A stretch of DNA of 64,000 bases from Plotosus lineatus (taxonomy: Eukaryota > Chordata > Actinopteri > Siluriformes > Plotosidae): assembly GCA_024760905.1 (NCBI GenBank), contig CM045735.1, positions 30,583,249 to 30,647,248 of the forward strand. The letters run 5' to 3'. Below the pieces are notes generated by a model. It was not told the origin of the DNA. It was given only the letters and a program-made list of their open reading frames with translations, and made no database searches. Made by a program: the position numbers and the translations under genes. Below are positions 1 to 10,357 of the stretch, piece by piece. Positions within the stretch are counted from its first letter, which is position 1, and each line of letters starts with the position of its first letter.

Positions 1-234
1 AATTCTGCTATAAACGGTATGATTATAGGTATAGAATTTCTGTATCTTCCTGCTGACAAAGCCACTCAAATGATTGTATAACTTAACATCTGTGGCAGTG
101 GTAACTAGGTTTTCTTTGCTTCTTTCTCTATCTCTGATCTTTCATTTTATTTCTTTTTTTTTTCCTAATAACTTTCCCAACCTTTTAATCTGATGGCTGG
201 TCGCATCCATAAAGGGAGCTTGGTGAAAATCAAT

Positions 235-804
235 TACAGACGCTCCCCAGCTTACGAACAAGTTAGGTTTTTCAGACGGCTGTTCGTTAGATGAATTTGT
301 TCGTAAGTTGTTACAGGGCATTCTTTAGAGGGGAACGTATGTTTAAACCTTGTATAAGTAACCTATACGAGTTTGTACTCTCTCTCCATAGTCATCACAT
401 TTATCAATATCATTATGTTTCGTGTTTAAACTCCTGGTTCCTCTCAAGCGCAGCACAGCAGATCTGATCAGATTTATAGAGTTTCACTCTTATTCAGTTC
501 ATTATAATACTTGAGTCAATTGTTTCTTCTTTGAAACTTTTGGCAGGAGTTCAGAAATGTATTAATTTTGCTTCTCTTCCCTGTAAAGCACAGCCACGCC
601 CCTCTGCCGGAGCCTAGTATTAGGTGTACCTCAGGATAATGTTTACTCATATTTCATACTTATCATTAATATATTTTTCAATAGATTTTTTTTTCACTTC
701 TATTTCTACTTGTTTTTCACTTTCACTCTCTCGACCTTGGACGGGATGTTTGTATTGCCGGATGTTTTGTAAAACGAATGCTCGTAAGTGGGGGAGCATC
801 TCTA
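235..804. mobile_element. TIR element family B (pogo/Tigger-like ends), copy 1
   Basis: The left end reads TACAGACGCTCCCCAGCTTA and the right end carries the inverted form (CGTAAGTGGGGGAGCATCT). Both ends abut TA, as expected for a TA target. No transposase is seen, so it is a non-autonomous element of about 570 bp. Related copies lie at 5956-9815 (split by a LINE) and 37381-37903. Confidence 0.75.
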
Positions 805-1004
805 CAAGAAACTTAGTGTAATTTTAGTGAGCAATACGAAATGGGTTAAGAGAATCTGTGCTCGGCTGTGAAGCAGGAACATTGAAGTGATGACTATTGA
901 CCGTGAAATGATACAATTGACTGACTGACACAAATACTGGAATCCTCCAAAACATTTACTGTATGGAAATCATGTACTCGATTTGACTGTGATTCTACCA
1001 GGTG

Positions 1005-4000
1005 ACTAGGCGCTCTACCATGCGCGCACGGTAGGCGAGGCAGGCGCGTGCGTGGTAGACGGGCAGCACACGGACATGCATGCGCGCGGTAGACGAGGCA
1101 GGGGCGAGCACGGGGGACGAGGCACAGGTGAGTGCCCATGCGTGCGGGAGCCGAGGCAGGAATGACCGTGTGTGTGCGCGCGCACATACACACGCACAGA
1201 CACAGAAGACGAGGCAGGGGCGAGTGCCAACGCGAGCGCCCACGTGCGGTAGAGGAGCAGCACGCCCACTCGTGGTAGACGAGGCAGGCGCGTGAAGTAG
1301 ATGCGCGCGTGCGGTAGATGAGGCAGGCGCGAGCACGGAAGACTAGGCAGGGGTGAGCAAGGGAGATGAGGCAGAGGTGCGTGTCCACACGTGCAGGAGA
1401 CGAGGCAGGGGCAAGTGCACACACACGGGAGATGAGGCAGGGGCGCGCGAGGGAGACGAGGTACGGGCGCGCGCCCACGCACATGCACGGTAGACAAGCA
1501 GCGCGCACACACACGGTAGACAAGCAGCAGGACGAGGCAGGCGCGCGAAGCAGGCGCGCGAAGCAGGTGCGCGTGTGCGGTAGGTGAGGCAGGCGGGAGC
1601 ACGGAAGAGAAGGCAGGAGCGAGCAGGGGAGACGAGGAACAGGCGAGTGCCCACGTGTGCGGGAGACGAGGCAGGGGCTAGCACGCACGCGCACACACAA
1701 ACGGGAGACGAGGTAGGTGCGCGCGGGAGACGAGGGAGGCGCGCGAAGTAGGTGCGCGCAGGAGACGAGGGAGGCGCGGGAGACGAGGGAGGCGCGCGAA
1801 GTAGGTGTGCGCAGGAGACGAGGAGGCGAAGTAGGTGCGCAGGGAGAGCAGGCAGGCGCGCTGAAGTAGGTGCGCAGGAGACGAGGCAGGCGCGCGAAGT
1901 AGGTGCGCGCAGGAGACGAGGCAGGCGCGCGAAGTAGGTGCGCGCAGGAGACGAGGCAGGCGCGCGAAGTAGGTGCGCGCAGGAGACGAGGCAGGCGCGC
2001 GAAGTAGGTGCGCGCGGAGACGAGGCAGGCGCGCGAAGCAGGCGCGAGCGGGAGACGAGGCTGGTGCGCGCGGGAGACGAGGCAGGCGCGTGCGGGAGAC
2101 GAGGCACGGGTGAGTGCACGCGCACGCACACGCATGGGAGACGAGGTAGAGGCACGCAAAGTAGGCGCGCGCGCACAGTAGACGAAGCAGTGGCAAGTGA
2201 GGGAGACGAGGCATGGGCGAGCACCCACGCGTGCGGGAGACGAGGCAGGGGTGAGCGTGCGCACACACATGGGAGACGAGGCGAGCGCGTAAACGAGAAG
2301 CGTGCACAGACACACGCACGCGCGGTAGACGAGCAGCGCGCAGACACACGCACGCGCGGTAGACGAGCAGCGCGCAGACACACGCACGCGCGGTAGACGA
2401 GCAGCGCGCAGACACACGCACGCGCGGTAGACGAGCAGCGCGCAGACACACGCACGCGCGGTAGACGAGCAGCGCCGCGAGACACACGCACGCTGCTGTA
2501 GACGAGCAGCAGCGCGCAGACACACGCACGCGCGGTAGACGAGCAGCTGCGCGAACACACGCGACGCTGTGTAGACGAGCAGCGGCGCAGACACGCACGA
2601 CGCTGCTGTAGACGAAAGCAGCGCCAGACACACGCACGCGCGGTAGACGAGCAGCGCGCAGACACACGCACGCGCGGTAGACGAGCAGCGCGCAGACACA
2701 CGCACGCGCGGTAGACGAGCAGCGCGCAGACACACGCACGCGCGGTAGACGAGCAGCGCAGACACGCGACGCTGCGTAGACGAAAGCAGCGCGCAGACAC
2801 CTGCGACGCTGTAGACGAGCAGCGGCGCGACACACGCGACGCTGCGGTAGACGAGCAGCGCGCGACACACGCGACGCTGCTGTAGACGAGCAGCAGCAGC
2901 GCAGACACACGACGCTGCTGTAGACGCAAAGCAGCGCGCAGACACACGCACGCGCGGTAGACGAGCAGCGCGCAGACACACGCACGCGCGGTAGACGAGC
3001 AGCGCGCAGACACACGCACGCGCGGTAGACGAGCAGCGCAGACACACGCGACGCTGCTGTAGACGAAAGCAGCGCAGACACACGCACGCTGCTGTAGACG
3101 AGCAGCGCTGGGAGACGAGGCAGGCGAGCGAAGTAGGTGCTGGAGACGAGGCAGGCGCGAAGTAGGTGCTTGTGGAGACGCAGGCAGGCGCGCGAAGTAG
3201 GTGCGCGCGGGAGACGAGGCAGGGGCGCGCGAAGTAGGTGCGTGCGCACGGTAGACGAGGCAGGGGCGCGCGAAGTAGGTGCGTGCGCACGGTAGACGAG
3301 GCAGGGGCGCGCGAAGTAGGTGCGTGCGCACGGTAGACGAGGCAGGGGCGCGCGAAGTAGGTGCGTGCGCACGGTAGACGAGGCAGGGGCGCGAAGTAGG
3401 ACCGTGCGCACGGTAGACGAGGCAGGGGCGCGAAGTAGGAGCGTGCGCACAGTAGACGAGGCAGGGGCGTGTGAAGTAGGTGCGCACGCACACACACACA
3501 CACACACGGGAGACAAGGCTGGGGCAAGCGTGGGAGACGAGGCAGGGGCGAGCGCCAACGCTAGCGAGGGCGACAAGGCACGGGCGAGCGCCCACGCGCG
3601 CATAGACGAGCAGTACGCACACAGACACGCACACGTGGTAAACAAGCAGTGCACGCACACCCGTGCGGTAGACGAGCAGCGCACACGCGCGTGGTAGACG
3701 GGGCAGGGGCGAGCGCCAATGCGCACAGGAGACGAGGCAAGGGCGAGCAAGGGAACGTCCACACATGCGGGAGACGAGGCAGGGGCGAGCGCGCGCGGGA
3801 GACGAGGCAGGGGCGAGCGCGCGCGGGAGACGAGGCAGGGGCGAGCGCGTGCACACACACGGTAGACGAGGAGTGCGCGCACACTTACACGGTCGACGAG
3901 GACCACACACAAGGTAGACGAGGAGCGCACGCACACAAACACACACATGGTAGCCGAGGAGCGCGCGCGCACACACACGCGCACACACACACGGTTTCCG

Positions 4001-4005
4001 AGGAG

Positions 4006-4044
<39 letters not shown>

Positions 4045-4170
4045 TAGACGAGGAGTGCACACACACATGCCCCCGCTCGACGAGGTGCGGACACGCTAGA
4101 CGAGGAGTGCGCACGCTAGACGAGGGGCGCGCACGCACACACACGATAGACGAGAGGCGTGCACGCTACA
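1005..4170. repeat. 3.1 kb GC-rich, CpG-rich minisatellite
   Basis: Tandem variable units share the core G(T/A)(A/G)GACGAG. Between about 1700 and 2100, units of about 35 bp contain GAGACGAGGCAGGCGCG and GAAGTAGGTGCGCGC. From about 2300 to 3100, units of about 34 bp contain GTAGACGAGCAGCGCGCAGA followed by CACACGCACG; several adjacent copies are identical. From about 3190 to 3480, units are about 41 bp. The rest is degenerate and CA-rich. Many units can fold, for example GCGCG before and GCGCGC after the core. Long minus-strand ORFs (up to 933 codons) cross it in several frames only because the repeat lacks stop codons. Confidence 0.93.
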
Positions 4171-4304
4171 AACTACAAAGTTTAGCTCATTTCCAGTGTG
4201 TTGGCATTGCCAGGACTCAGGCCTTGTCACCAATCTTCTTCGTAGTAGTATTAGTTGATGGAATCTTAAGGCATAGTCGTGGAGATTAGGTTGTCTGGTT
4301 TGGG

Positions 4305-5215
4305 AGCCTCACTCTTGCGTATCCTGCTTTTTGCAGATGTAGTTTTGTTGCCTTTTTTTTCCCAAAATGTGACCATCAGCATGCTCTGGAGCCCTTTGAA
4401 GCTTGGTGTGAAGCAGCTGGGATGATGGTAAACACTTCCAAATCTGGGGCAATGTTTCTCTACAGAATAAAGTTGGATTGCACCCCCTGAGTTTGGGATG
4501 GGCCTTTGCTTCGTTTACTAGTGATGGGTAGAATGAATGGATGGATAAATAAATCAGTGGTAATGAGGAGTTGGGCTGGCTGTTAGTAATGAGGGAGTTG
4601 AGTTGAAAGGCCTGTCCCTCAAAGTTCCAACCCTCACCTATGGTCATGAGATTTGGAGAGTGACCGAAGGAATAAGCTGGAAGCAGCTGAAATTTTTCTT
4701 CACAGGGTCTTTTGGGTTCAGCCTTAGAAATAAGGTGATTAGCTTGGACATCTGGGGAGAATGCGGCAGAGGATAAGGTGATGGGTTACTGATCCAAAGA
4801 TCAGTGGTTCGATCACCACTGTTAGGGCCCTTGAGCAAGGCAATTAGCCCTCTATTTCTCAGTTATATAAAAAGATAATGAGTTGCTTTGGGTAATATCA
4901 TCTGCCAATTGCTGTAAATGTAAACCTGGGGTAGGGTTGCAGCACCTCCTTAATGAAAAGTCAGTTGAGTTGGTTTGGTCATCTGATTAGAATGCCTCCT
5001 GGACAGCTCCCTTTACAGGAGCTCCAGGCACATCCAACAGGTAGGTAGCTGCAGAACTCACTTGTGGGATATGTATTCCGTTTGGCCTAGAGACACCTTG
5101 GGATTACCCAGAAGATGCTAGAGGTTATTGCTAGCGAGAGGGCTACATGGGTTTTCCACCTAAACCTATTGCTTCTGTAACCTGACCTCAAATAAGAGGA
5201 GGAAAATAGATGGAC
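4305..5215 (+). pseudogene. Decayed non-LTR retrotransposon RT fragment
   Basis: Pieces of a reverse transcriptase can be read: LLFADVVLL near 4323 (the catalytic FADD box with D changed to V), then EPFEAWCEAAGMMVNTSKSG and LTYGHEIWRVTE. Many stops and frameshifts interrupt it. A tRNA-type SINE interrupts it at about 4757-4925, after which LINE sequence resumes. It resembles the fragment at 26190-27110. Confidence 0.7.
4757..4925 (+). mobile_element. tRNA-derived SINE (fish type)
   Basis: The tRNA-like head has a B box (GTGGTTCGATCACC near 4804). It is followed by GGGCCCTTGAGCAAGGC, and the tail has TAATATCATCTGCCAATTGC and then TGTAAATGTAAA, the layout of a common fish SINE type. It is inserted in the LINE fragment around it. 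Confidence 0.7.
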
Positions 5216-5225
5216 CTGATCACTT

Positions 5226-5345
5226 GCCTTCGATGGACTAGTGTCCCACCAGTAGGACTTGAACTCCTAGTTGCTTCCTGCTGCAGAAATGGGGGATAAG
5301 CACCAGCCTGATGAACCACGAGGCTCATGTGTAAAAGCCAACAGA
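5226..5345 (+). repeat. SINE 3' fragment
   Basis: It matches the 3' half of the SINE at 63146-63430, sharing GATGGACTAG, GTTGCTTC, GGGGATAAGCACCAGCCTGA and the end TGTAAAAGCC. The tRNA-like head is absent. Confidence 0.6.
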
Positions 5346-5547
5346 CTTCACTCATCTTCATTTGATTTAATTTTATTTTAATGCCGCACCTAACTCAGAA
5401 TTTATAAGGCATGCTCTTAAGCATATGACGCACAGATTGAAGTCAACCCTGATCTGTTTCTCATTAAACAATTGGAAGTAAGCTGTATATTCCTCTCTAT
5501 AGTGTGAGTACAACCTATTATGATTTTTGAGCCATTACTCGAGATCA

Positions 5548-5605
5548 GGGGTCCCCAACCACCAGTCCGCGGCTCAATTGGTACTGGTCTGCAGTAGATT
5601 ATTTC
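5548..5605 (+). repeat. hAT-like element end
   Basis: CAGGGGTCCCCAACC followed by a GGTACTGGTC-like segment is the terminal sequence of the element at 24203-24517. Only this end is recognisable. Confidence 0.5.
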
Positions 5606-5689
5606 AGTTTTATTTATTATCTGAGTCTGAATGATCTTTATTTTTGAAAAATCTTTTATTTAAAAAAATGACCGGATTCTATAAAATTT

Positions 5690-5805
5690 AGGATAAGATG
5701 ACTTTTATATAACGTTAGAAGTATCGATATCCCTTTTATCGGTATCTATTATAGATCGACATAATTATATCGGCGATATTCCGATTGTCAGTGACATCCC
5801 TAGCC
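5690..5805. repeat. hAT terminal fragment
   Basis: The stretch with GTTAGAAGTATCGATATCCC to TGACATCCCTAG matches the right end of the hAT element at 15861-17757 (17665-17758). The left end is missing. Confidence 0.6.
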
Positions 5806-6150
5806 CCAGGATTTTATGTTGGTGGCCTGAAGTGTCAAGGATCATGTTGGGCCACCAGCCCAGGCTGACCAACAAACTACAGTTTTCTTTACCGAGGCCA
5901 ACATTTCAGCAATTAATTTCAATCTTTGGTACATTACATCCAGCTAACCACGATGTACAGACACTCCCCGACTTACGTTCATCCGTTTGACGTTTTTTTC
6001 GATTTTATGGTTTTTTTTTCCCAAAAAAAAAGTCAAATTGAGTTTAGACGTACGTAATGACGCTGCGTCCATTGTTTATAAATGACAGACTGAACATGCC
6101 CCTCCTTCTTCCCAGTTCAGTGCTTCTTCTTTTTCTTTCGGCTGTTCCCT

Positions 6151-8251
6151 TCAGGGGTCGCCACAGCAAATGATCTGCCTCCATCTCTCCCTATCTTCTG
6201 CATCTTCTACTCTTACTCCAACAACCTTCATGTCCGCCTTCACCACATCCATAAATCTTCTCTTTGGTCTTCCTCTGGGCCTTCTGCCTGGTAGTTCCAA
6301 CCTCAGTATCCTACTACCAATATACTCACTATCCCTCCTCTGTACATGTCCAAACCATCTCAATCTAGCCTCTCTGACGTTGTCCCCAAAAACTCCAACA
6401 TGTGCTGTCCCTCTGATGTACTCATTCCTGATCCTATCCATCCTCGTTACTCCCAAAGAGAACCTCAACATTTTCATCTCTGCTACCTCCAACTCTGCCT
6501 CCTGTCTTTTCCCCAGGGCGACACTCTCTAAACCATACAACATCGCTGGCCTCAGCACCGTCTTGTACACTTTTCCCTTCATTCTTGCTGATACTCTCCT
6601 ATCACACATCACAACGGACACTTTTCTCCAGCCATTCCAACCTGCCTGCACGAGCTTCTTCACCTCTTTTTCACACTCTCCATTGCTCTGGATTGTTGAA
6701 CCTAAGTACTTAAAATCCTCCACCTTCTTTATCTCTGCCCCCTGTAACCTCACCGTTCCTCTTGGGTCCTTGTCGTTGACACACATGTATTCTGTCTTAC
6801 TGAGACTAACCTTCATTCCCCTCCTTTCCAGGGCATACCGCCACCTCTCTAGATTTTCCTCCACTTGTTCACTGCTCTCACTACAGATCACGATGTCATC
6901 TGCAAACATCATAGTCCATGGAGATTCTTGTCTAACCTCATCTGTCAGCCTGTCCATCACCATAGCAAACAAGAAGGGGCTGAGAGCTGACCCTTGATGC
7001 AGTCCCACCTCCACCTTGAACTCTTGTGTCACACCGACAGCACACCTCACCACTGTCTTCCATCTCTCATACATGTCCTTCACCACTCTAACATACTTCT
7101 CTGCCACTCCAGACTTCCTCATACAATACCACAGTTCTTCTCTCGGCACCCTGTCATATGCTTGCTCCAGATCCACAAAGGCACAATGCAGCTCCTTCTG
7201 ACCTTCTCTGTACTTCTCTATTAACATCCTCAAAGCAAACACTGCATCTGTGGTGCTCTTTCTTGGCATGAAACCAAACTGTTGTTCACAAATGCTGACC
7301 TCTGCCCTTAGTCTAGCTTCCACTATTCTTTCCCATAACTTCATCATATGCCTCATCAACTTTATCCCTCTGTAGTTGCCACAACTCTGTACATCTCCCT
7401 TGTTCTTAAAAATGGGCACAAGCACACTTCTCCTCCATTCCTCTGGCATCTGCTCACTTTCTAAGACCTTGTTGAATATTCTTGTCAGAAAATCTACTGC
7501 TACCTCCCCTAGACACTTCCATACCTCAACTGGTATGTCATCAGGGCCAACTGCCTTTCCACTCTTCATCCTCTTCAATGCCCTCCTCACTTCTCCCTTA
7601 CTAATCTTTGCTACTTCCTGGTCCTCAATGGTCACCTCTTCTACTCTTTTTTTCTCTCTCATTTTCCTCATTCATCAGCTCTTCAAAGTACTCTTTCCAT
7701 CTTCCCAGCACACTTCTGTCATCAGTCAATACATTTCCCTCTCTGTCCTTAATCACTCTAACTTGCTGCACGTCTTTCCCATCTCTAGTTCTCTGCTGTG
7801 CAAACCTGTATAAATCATTTTCTCCCTCCTTACTGTCCAACCTATCATACAAGTCATCATACGACCTCTGTTTGACCTTTGACACCGCTACCTTTGCCTT
7901 ATGCTGGGTCTCCCTGTACTCCTGTTTACTCTCTTCGGTCCTCTCAATGTCCCACTTCTTCTTGGCTAACCTCTTGTTTTGTACAAACTCCTGCACTTCC
8001 TCATTCCACCACCAAGTTTCCTTATCGACTTTCCTTCCAGAGGACACACCAAGTACTCGCCTACCTGTGTCCCTGATCACATTGGCTGTGGTTGTCCAGT
8101 CATCTGGAAGCACTTCCTGACTACCCAAAGCCTGTTTCAACTCCTCCTTGAAGACATCATGACACTCTTCCTTTTTCAGCTTCCACCACTTTGTCTTCTG
8201 CTCTGCCTTTGCCTTTTTCACCTTTCTCACCATCAGCGTCATCCTGCACAC
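6151..8251 (-). pseudogene. RTE LINE reverse transcriptase region
   Basis: A 208-codon linker frame (7625-8251) is followed, after a frameshift, by a 506-codon frame (6151-7671). The latter has the RT fingers ([14 protein letters not shown]), CAFVDLEQAYDRV, LHQGSALSPFLFAMVMD and an intact catalytic FADD box. Its C-terminus runs [19 protein letters not shown] to the stop, as in RTE/BovB-type elements. The RT frame itself is intact, so loss of function here comes from the upstream frameshifts. Confidence 0.88.
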
Positions 8252-9209
8252 CCCACCATCCTATGCTGTTTGGCAACACTCTCACCCACTACTACTTTGC
8301 AGTCACTGACTTCCTTCAAATTACATCGCCTACACAAGATGTAGTCTACCTGTGTGCTCTTACCTCCGCTTTCATTAGTCACCCTATGCTCCTGTTTCTT
8401 CTTGAAGAAAGTATTCACCACAGCCATTTCCATCCTTTTTGCAAAATCGATCAAAATCTGTCCTGTGTTCCTGTCCTGGATACCAAACCTGCCCATCACT
8501 TCCTCGTCCCCTCTGTTGCCTGCACCAACATGTCCATTGAAGTCTGCCCCAATGACCACTCTTTTACCTCTGGGGGTACTCTGCATCACTTCATCTAAGT
8601 CACTCCAGAATCTCTCCTTCTCTTCTAGCTCACATCCTGCCTGTGGGGAATAAGCACTAACAACATTGACCATCACGCCTTCAATTTCTAACTTGAGACT
8701 CATCACGCTGTCTGACACTCTTTTCAGTTCTAGAACATTCCTGACCAACCCCTCCGTCAAGATGACTCCTCCTCCATTTCTCTTCCCATCCACACCATGA
8801 TAAAACAGCTTAAACCCTGCTTCTAAGCTTCTAGCCTTGCTACCTTTCCACCTGGTCTCCTGAACGCACAGTATGTCCACCTTCCTCCTCTGCATCATGT
8901 CAGCCAGCTCTCTGCCTTTTCCTTGCATAGTTCCAACATTCAAAGTCCCTACTCTCAGTCCTAGGCTCACGCCTTTCCTCTTCTCTCTCTCTGCCTCCGG
9001 ACACGCCTCCCACCTCTCCTTCTTCGACGTCTTCGACCAACAGTAGTCCAATTTCCATCAGCACCCTGTTGGTTGACAGCACTGATGGCGGTCGTTGTTA
9101 ACCCGGGCCTCGACTGATCCGGTATGAATTTTGTTTTGACCATTTGCATTTTTAATGTGGCAGAAGTTTTACGCCGGATGCTTCGGACCGGCATAAGGCA
9201 GAGAGACAC
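8239..9209 (-). pseudogene. RTE LINE endonuclease region
   Basis: An N-terminal piece (8967-9209) and a 270-codon frame (8239-9051) overlap, separated by a frameshift near 8990. The frame has TLNVGTM near its start, [12 protein letters not shown], the catalytic GADFNGHVG and the VDYILCRR end of an exonuclease-endonuclease-phosphatase fold. This nuclease nicks the target DNA so that reverse transcription can start. A second frameshift follows at about 8245. With at least three frameshifts in the whole LINE, it is unlikely to make its full polyprotein. Confidence 0.8.
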
Positions 9210-9966
9210 TGGTTAGTGCCCCCCCCCCACCTCATGGCTGCATTCTTCTTCCCAGTTCAGTTTTATATATATATCTCAGTTATATATCGCTCAGTTATAT
9301 AGCGTGTTATCCTTGTGTTAAGACGTTGTCTCTGTGATCTTTGTGTTTACACTGTTTTGCGGACTTTTGTAACCCTAAGAAAATATGGTTGGTGATTCAC
9401 ATCAGTGTAGGCTGTGTTCTAAACAAGTTCAATGGTACCCTTGCGCACTTGAATGACCGGAAGTCCGTATAACCCACAGCAAGTACACTATCGCAAGTAC
9501 ACTACTTTCGGTATTGAGCGCCTCACATATTGTAAGCATTGAATTGGCTGTTTTAAGCTTCATGTAAAGTGACTCGGTATAAATAAGTGACTTATTTGAA
9601 ATTAATGTTAATATTATTTGATATATTTGATATTATTTTACAATGTTATGTTTATAATAATTGATTTAGGGGAGTTTTATGAGATACGGTTATGGTATTT
9701 ATGGATGTATAGTACAGTATGAGCGTAATACGTCACTGTAACAACTTGCTTTCATTTTCAACTTGCGTTCGGCCGTCCGGAACCAATTAAAAACGTAAGT
9801 TGGGGAGTGTCTGTTGTTTGTGAAGATATACAGATAAGCCAATTGTAAAGCTGGTTATTACTTTTGTTAATCATTGTGTATCCCCTCTTGAATATTGACT
9901 GGTTTCAAGCCAGCAGGCAAGTGTTAATATTGAGCCCTGTATATAATTTACCTGACAACTTTTTAT

Positions 9967-9995
9967 TTATATATATATATGTGTGTGTGTGTATA

Positions 9996-10084
<89 letters not shown>

Positions 10085-10087
10085 TTG
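9967..10087. repeat. Compound (TA)n/(TG)n/(CT)n microsatellite
   Basis: Alternating TA, TG and CT dinucleotide runs end about 75 bp before the first SETX coding exon. Small ORFs across it are artefacts. Confidence 0.95.
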
Positions 10088-10162
10088 TGGGATTTTTTTT
10101 TTTATCTCCGTTGAAGTGCAACATGGGTATCAATTTCCACATTCTTTATTGGTGTTTTTTAG

Positions 10163-10357
10163 ACCGGTATGGAGACGTGCCAGTGGTGTAGAGCGGCGGC
10201 AAAAAACGAGGCGGCTGTCGCGGAGTTTCTAAAGAGCTACTGCACCAATGGCCTGACACAGGAAGAAATAAAGGAAGCTAATAATGACTTTGTATATTGC
10301 CTGGAATGTGTGGTGGAGTATCACCGTGCAAGAGAGCGAGTTCCAGCATTGCACAAG
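10163..10357 (+). CDS. SETX: SETX coding exon 1 (start codon)
   Basis: A T-rich tract ending in AG at 10161-10162 is the acceptor, so the exon carries 6 nt of 5' UTR and at least one non-coding exon must lie upstream. The ATG at 10169 has G at -3 and G at +4, a favourable context. It encodes residues 1-63, including [14 protein letters not shown], which parallels the human N-terminus (YCLECVAEYHKARD). The donor is GTATGA at 10358, phase 0. A compound TA/TG/CT microsatellite lies about 75 bp upstream. Confidence 0.93.

Larger units (their letters stand above)
6122..9244 (-). mobile_element. RTE-clade LINE, nearly complete, 17-bp target duplication
   Basis: The 3123-bp insertion is flanked by CTTCTTCCCAGTTCAGT at 6105-6121 and 9245-9261. 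Read from the minus strand it encodes an AP-type endonuclease followed by a reverse transcriptase and the short tail typical of RTE elements, which ends in GAAGAAG-like repeats. Its 3' end (GTGGCGACCCCTGAAGGGAA, then AGCCGAAAG) is shared with the local SINE. Confidence 0.92.
5956..9815. mobile_element. TIR element family B, copy 2, split by a LINE
   Basis: The left end TACAGACACTCCCCGACTTA and the right end CGTAAGTTGGGGAGTGTCTG are inverted repeats. The element was opened by the RTE LINE at 6122-9244, which left a 17-bp duplication of element sequence on each side. Without the LINE it is about 0.7 kb. Confidence 0.75.

Noticed and set aside
894..4144. Very long minus-strand ORFs (up to 933 codons) rich in Leu, Arg, Ala and Cys
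   Set aside because: They run in several frames over the minisatellite and simply repeat its unit; stop-free repeats explain them. No domain, start context or splice support.
6170..8653. Plus-strand ORFs of 100-275 codons
   Set aside because: They are antisense shadows of the RTE LINE on the minus strand.
9864..10232. 122-codon ORF reaching into SETX exon 1
   Set aside because: Its first half is the TA/TG microsatellite and its second half reads exon 1 in the wrong frame.
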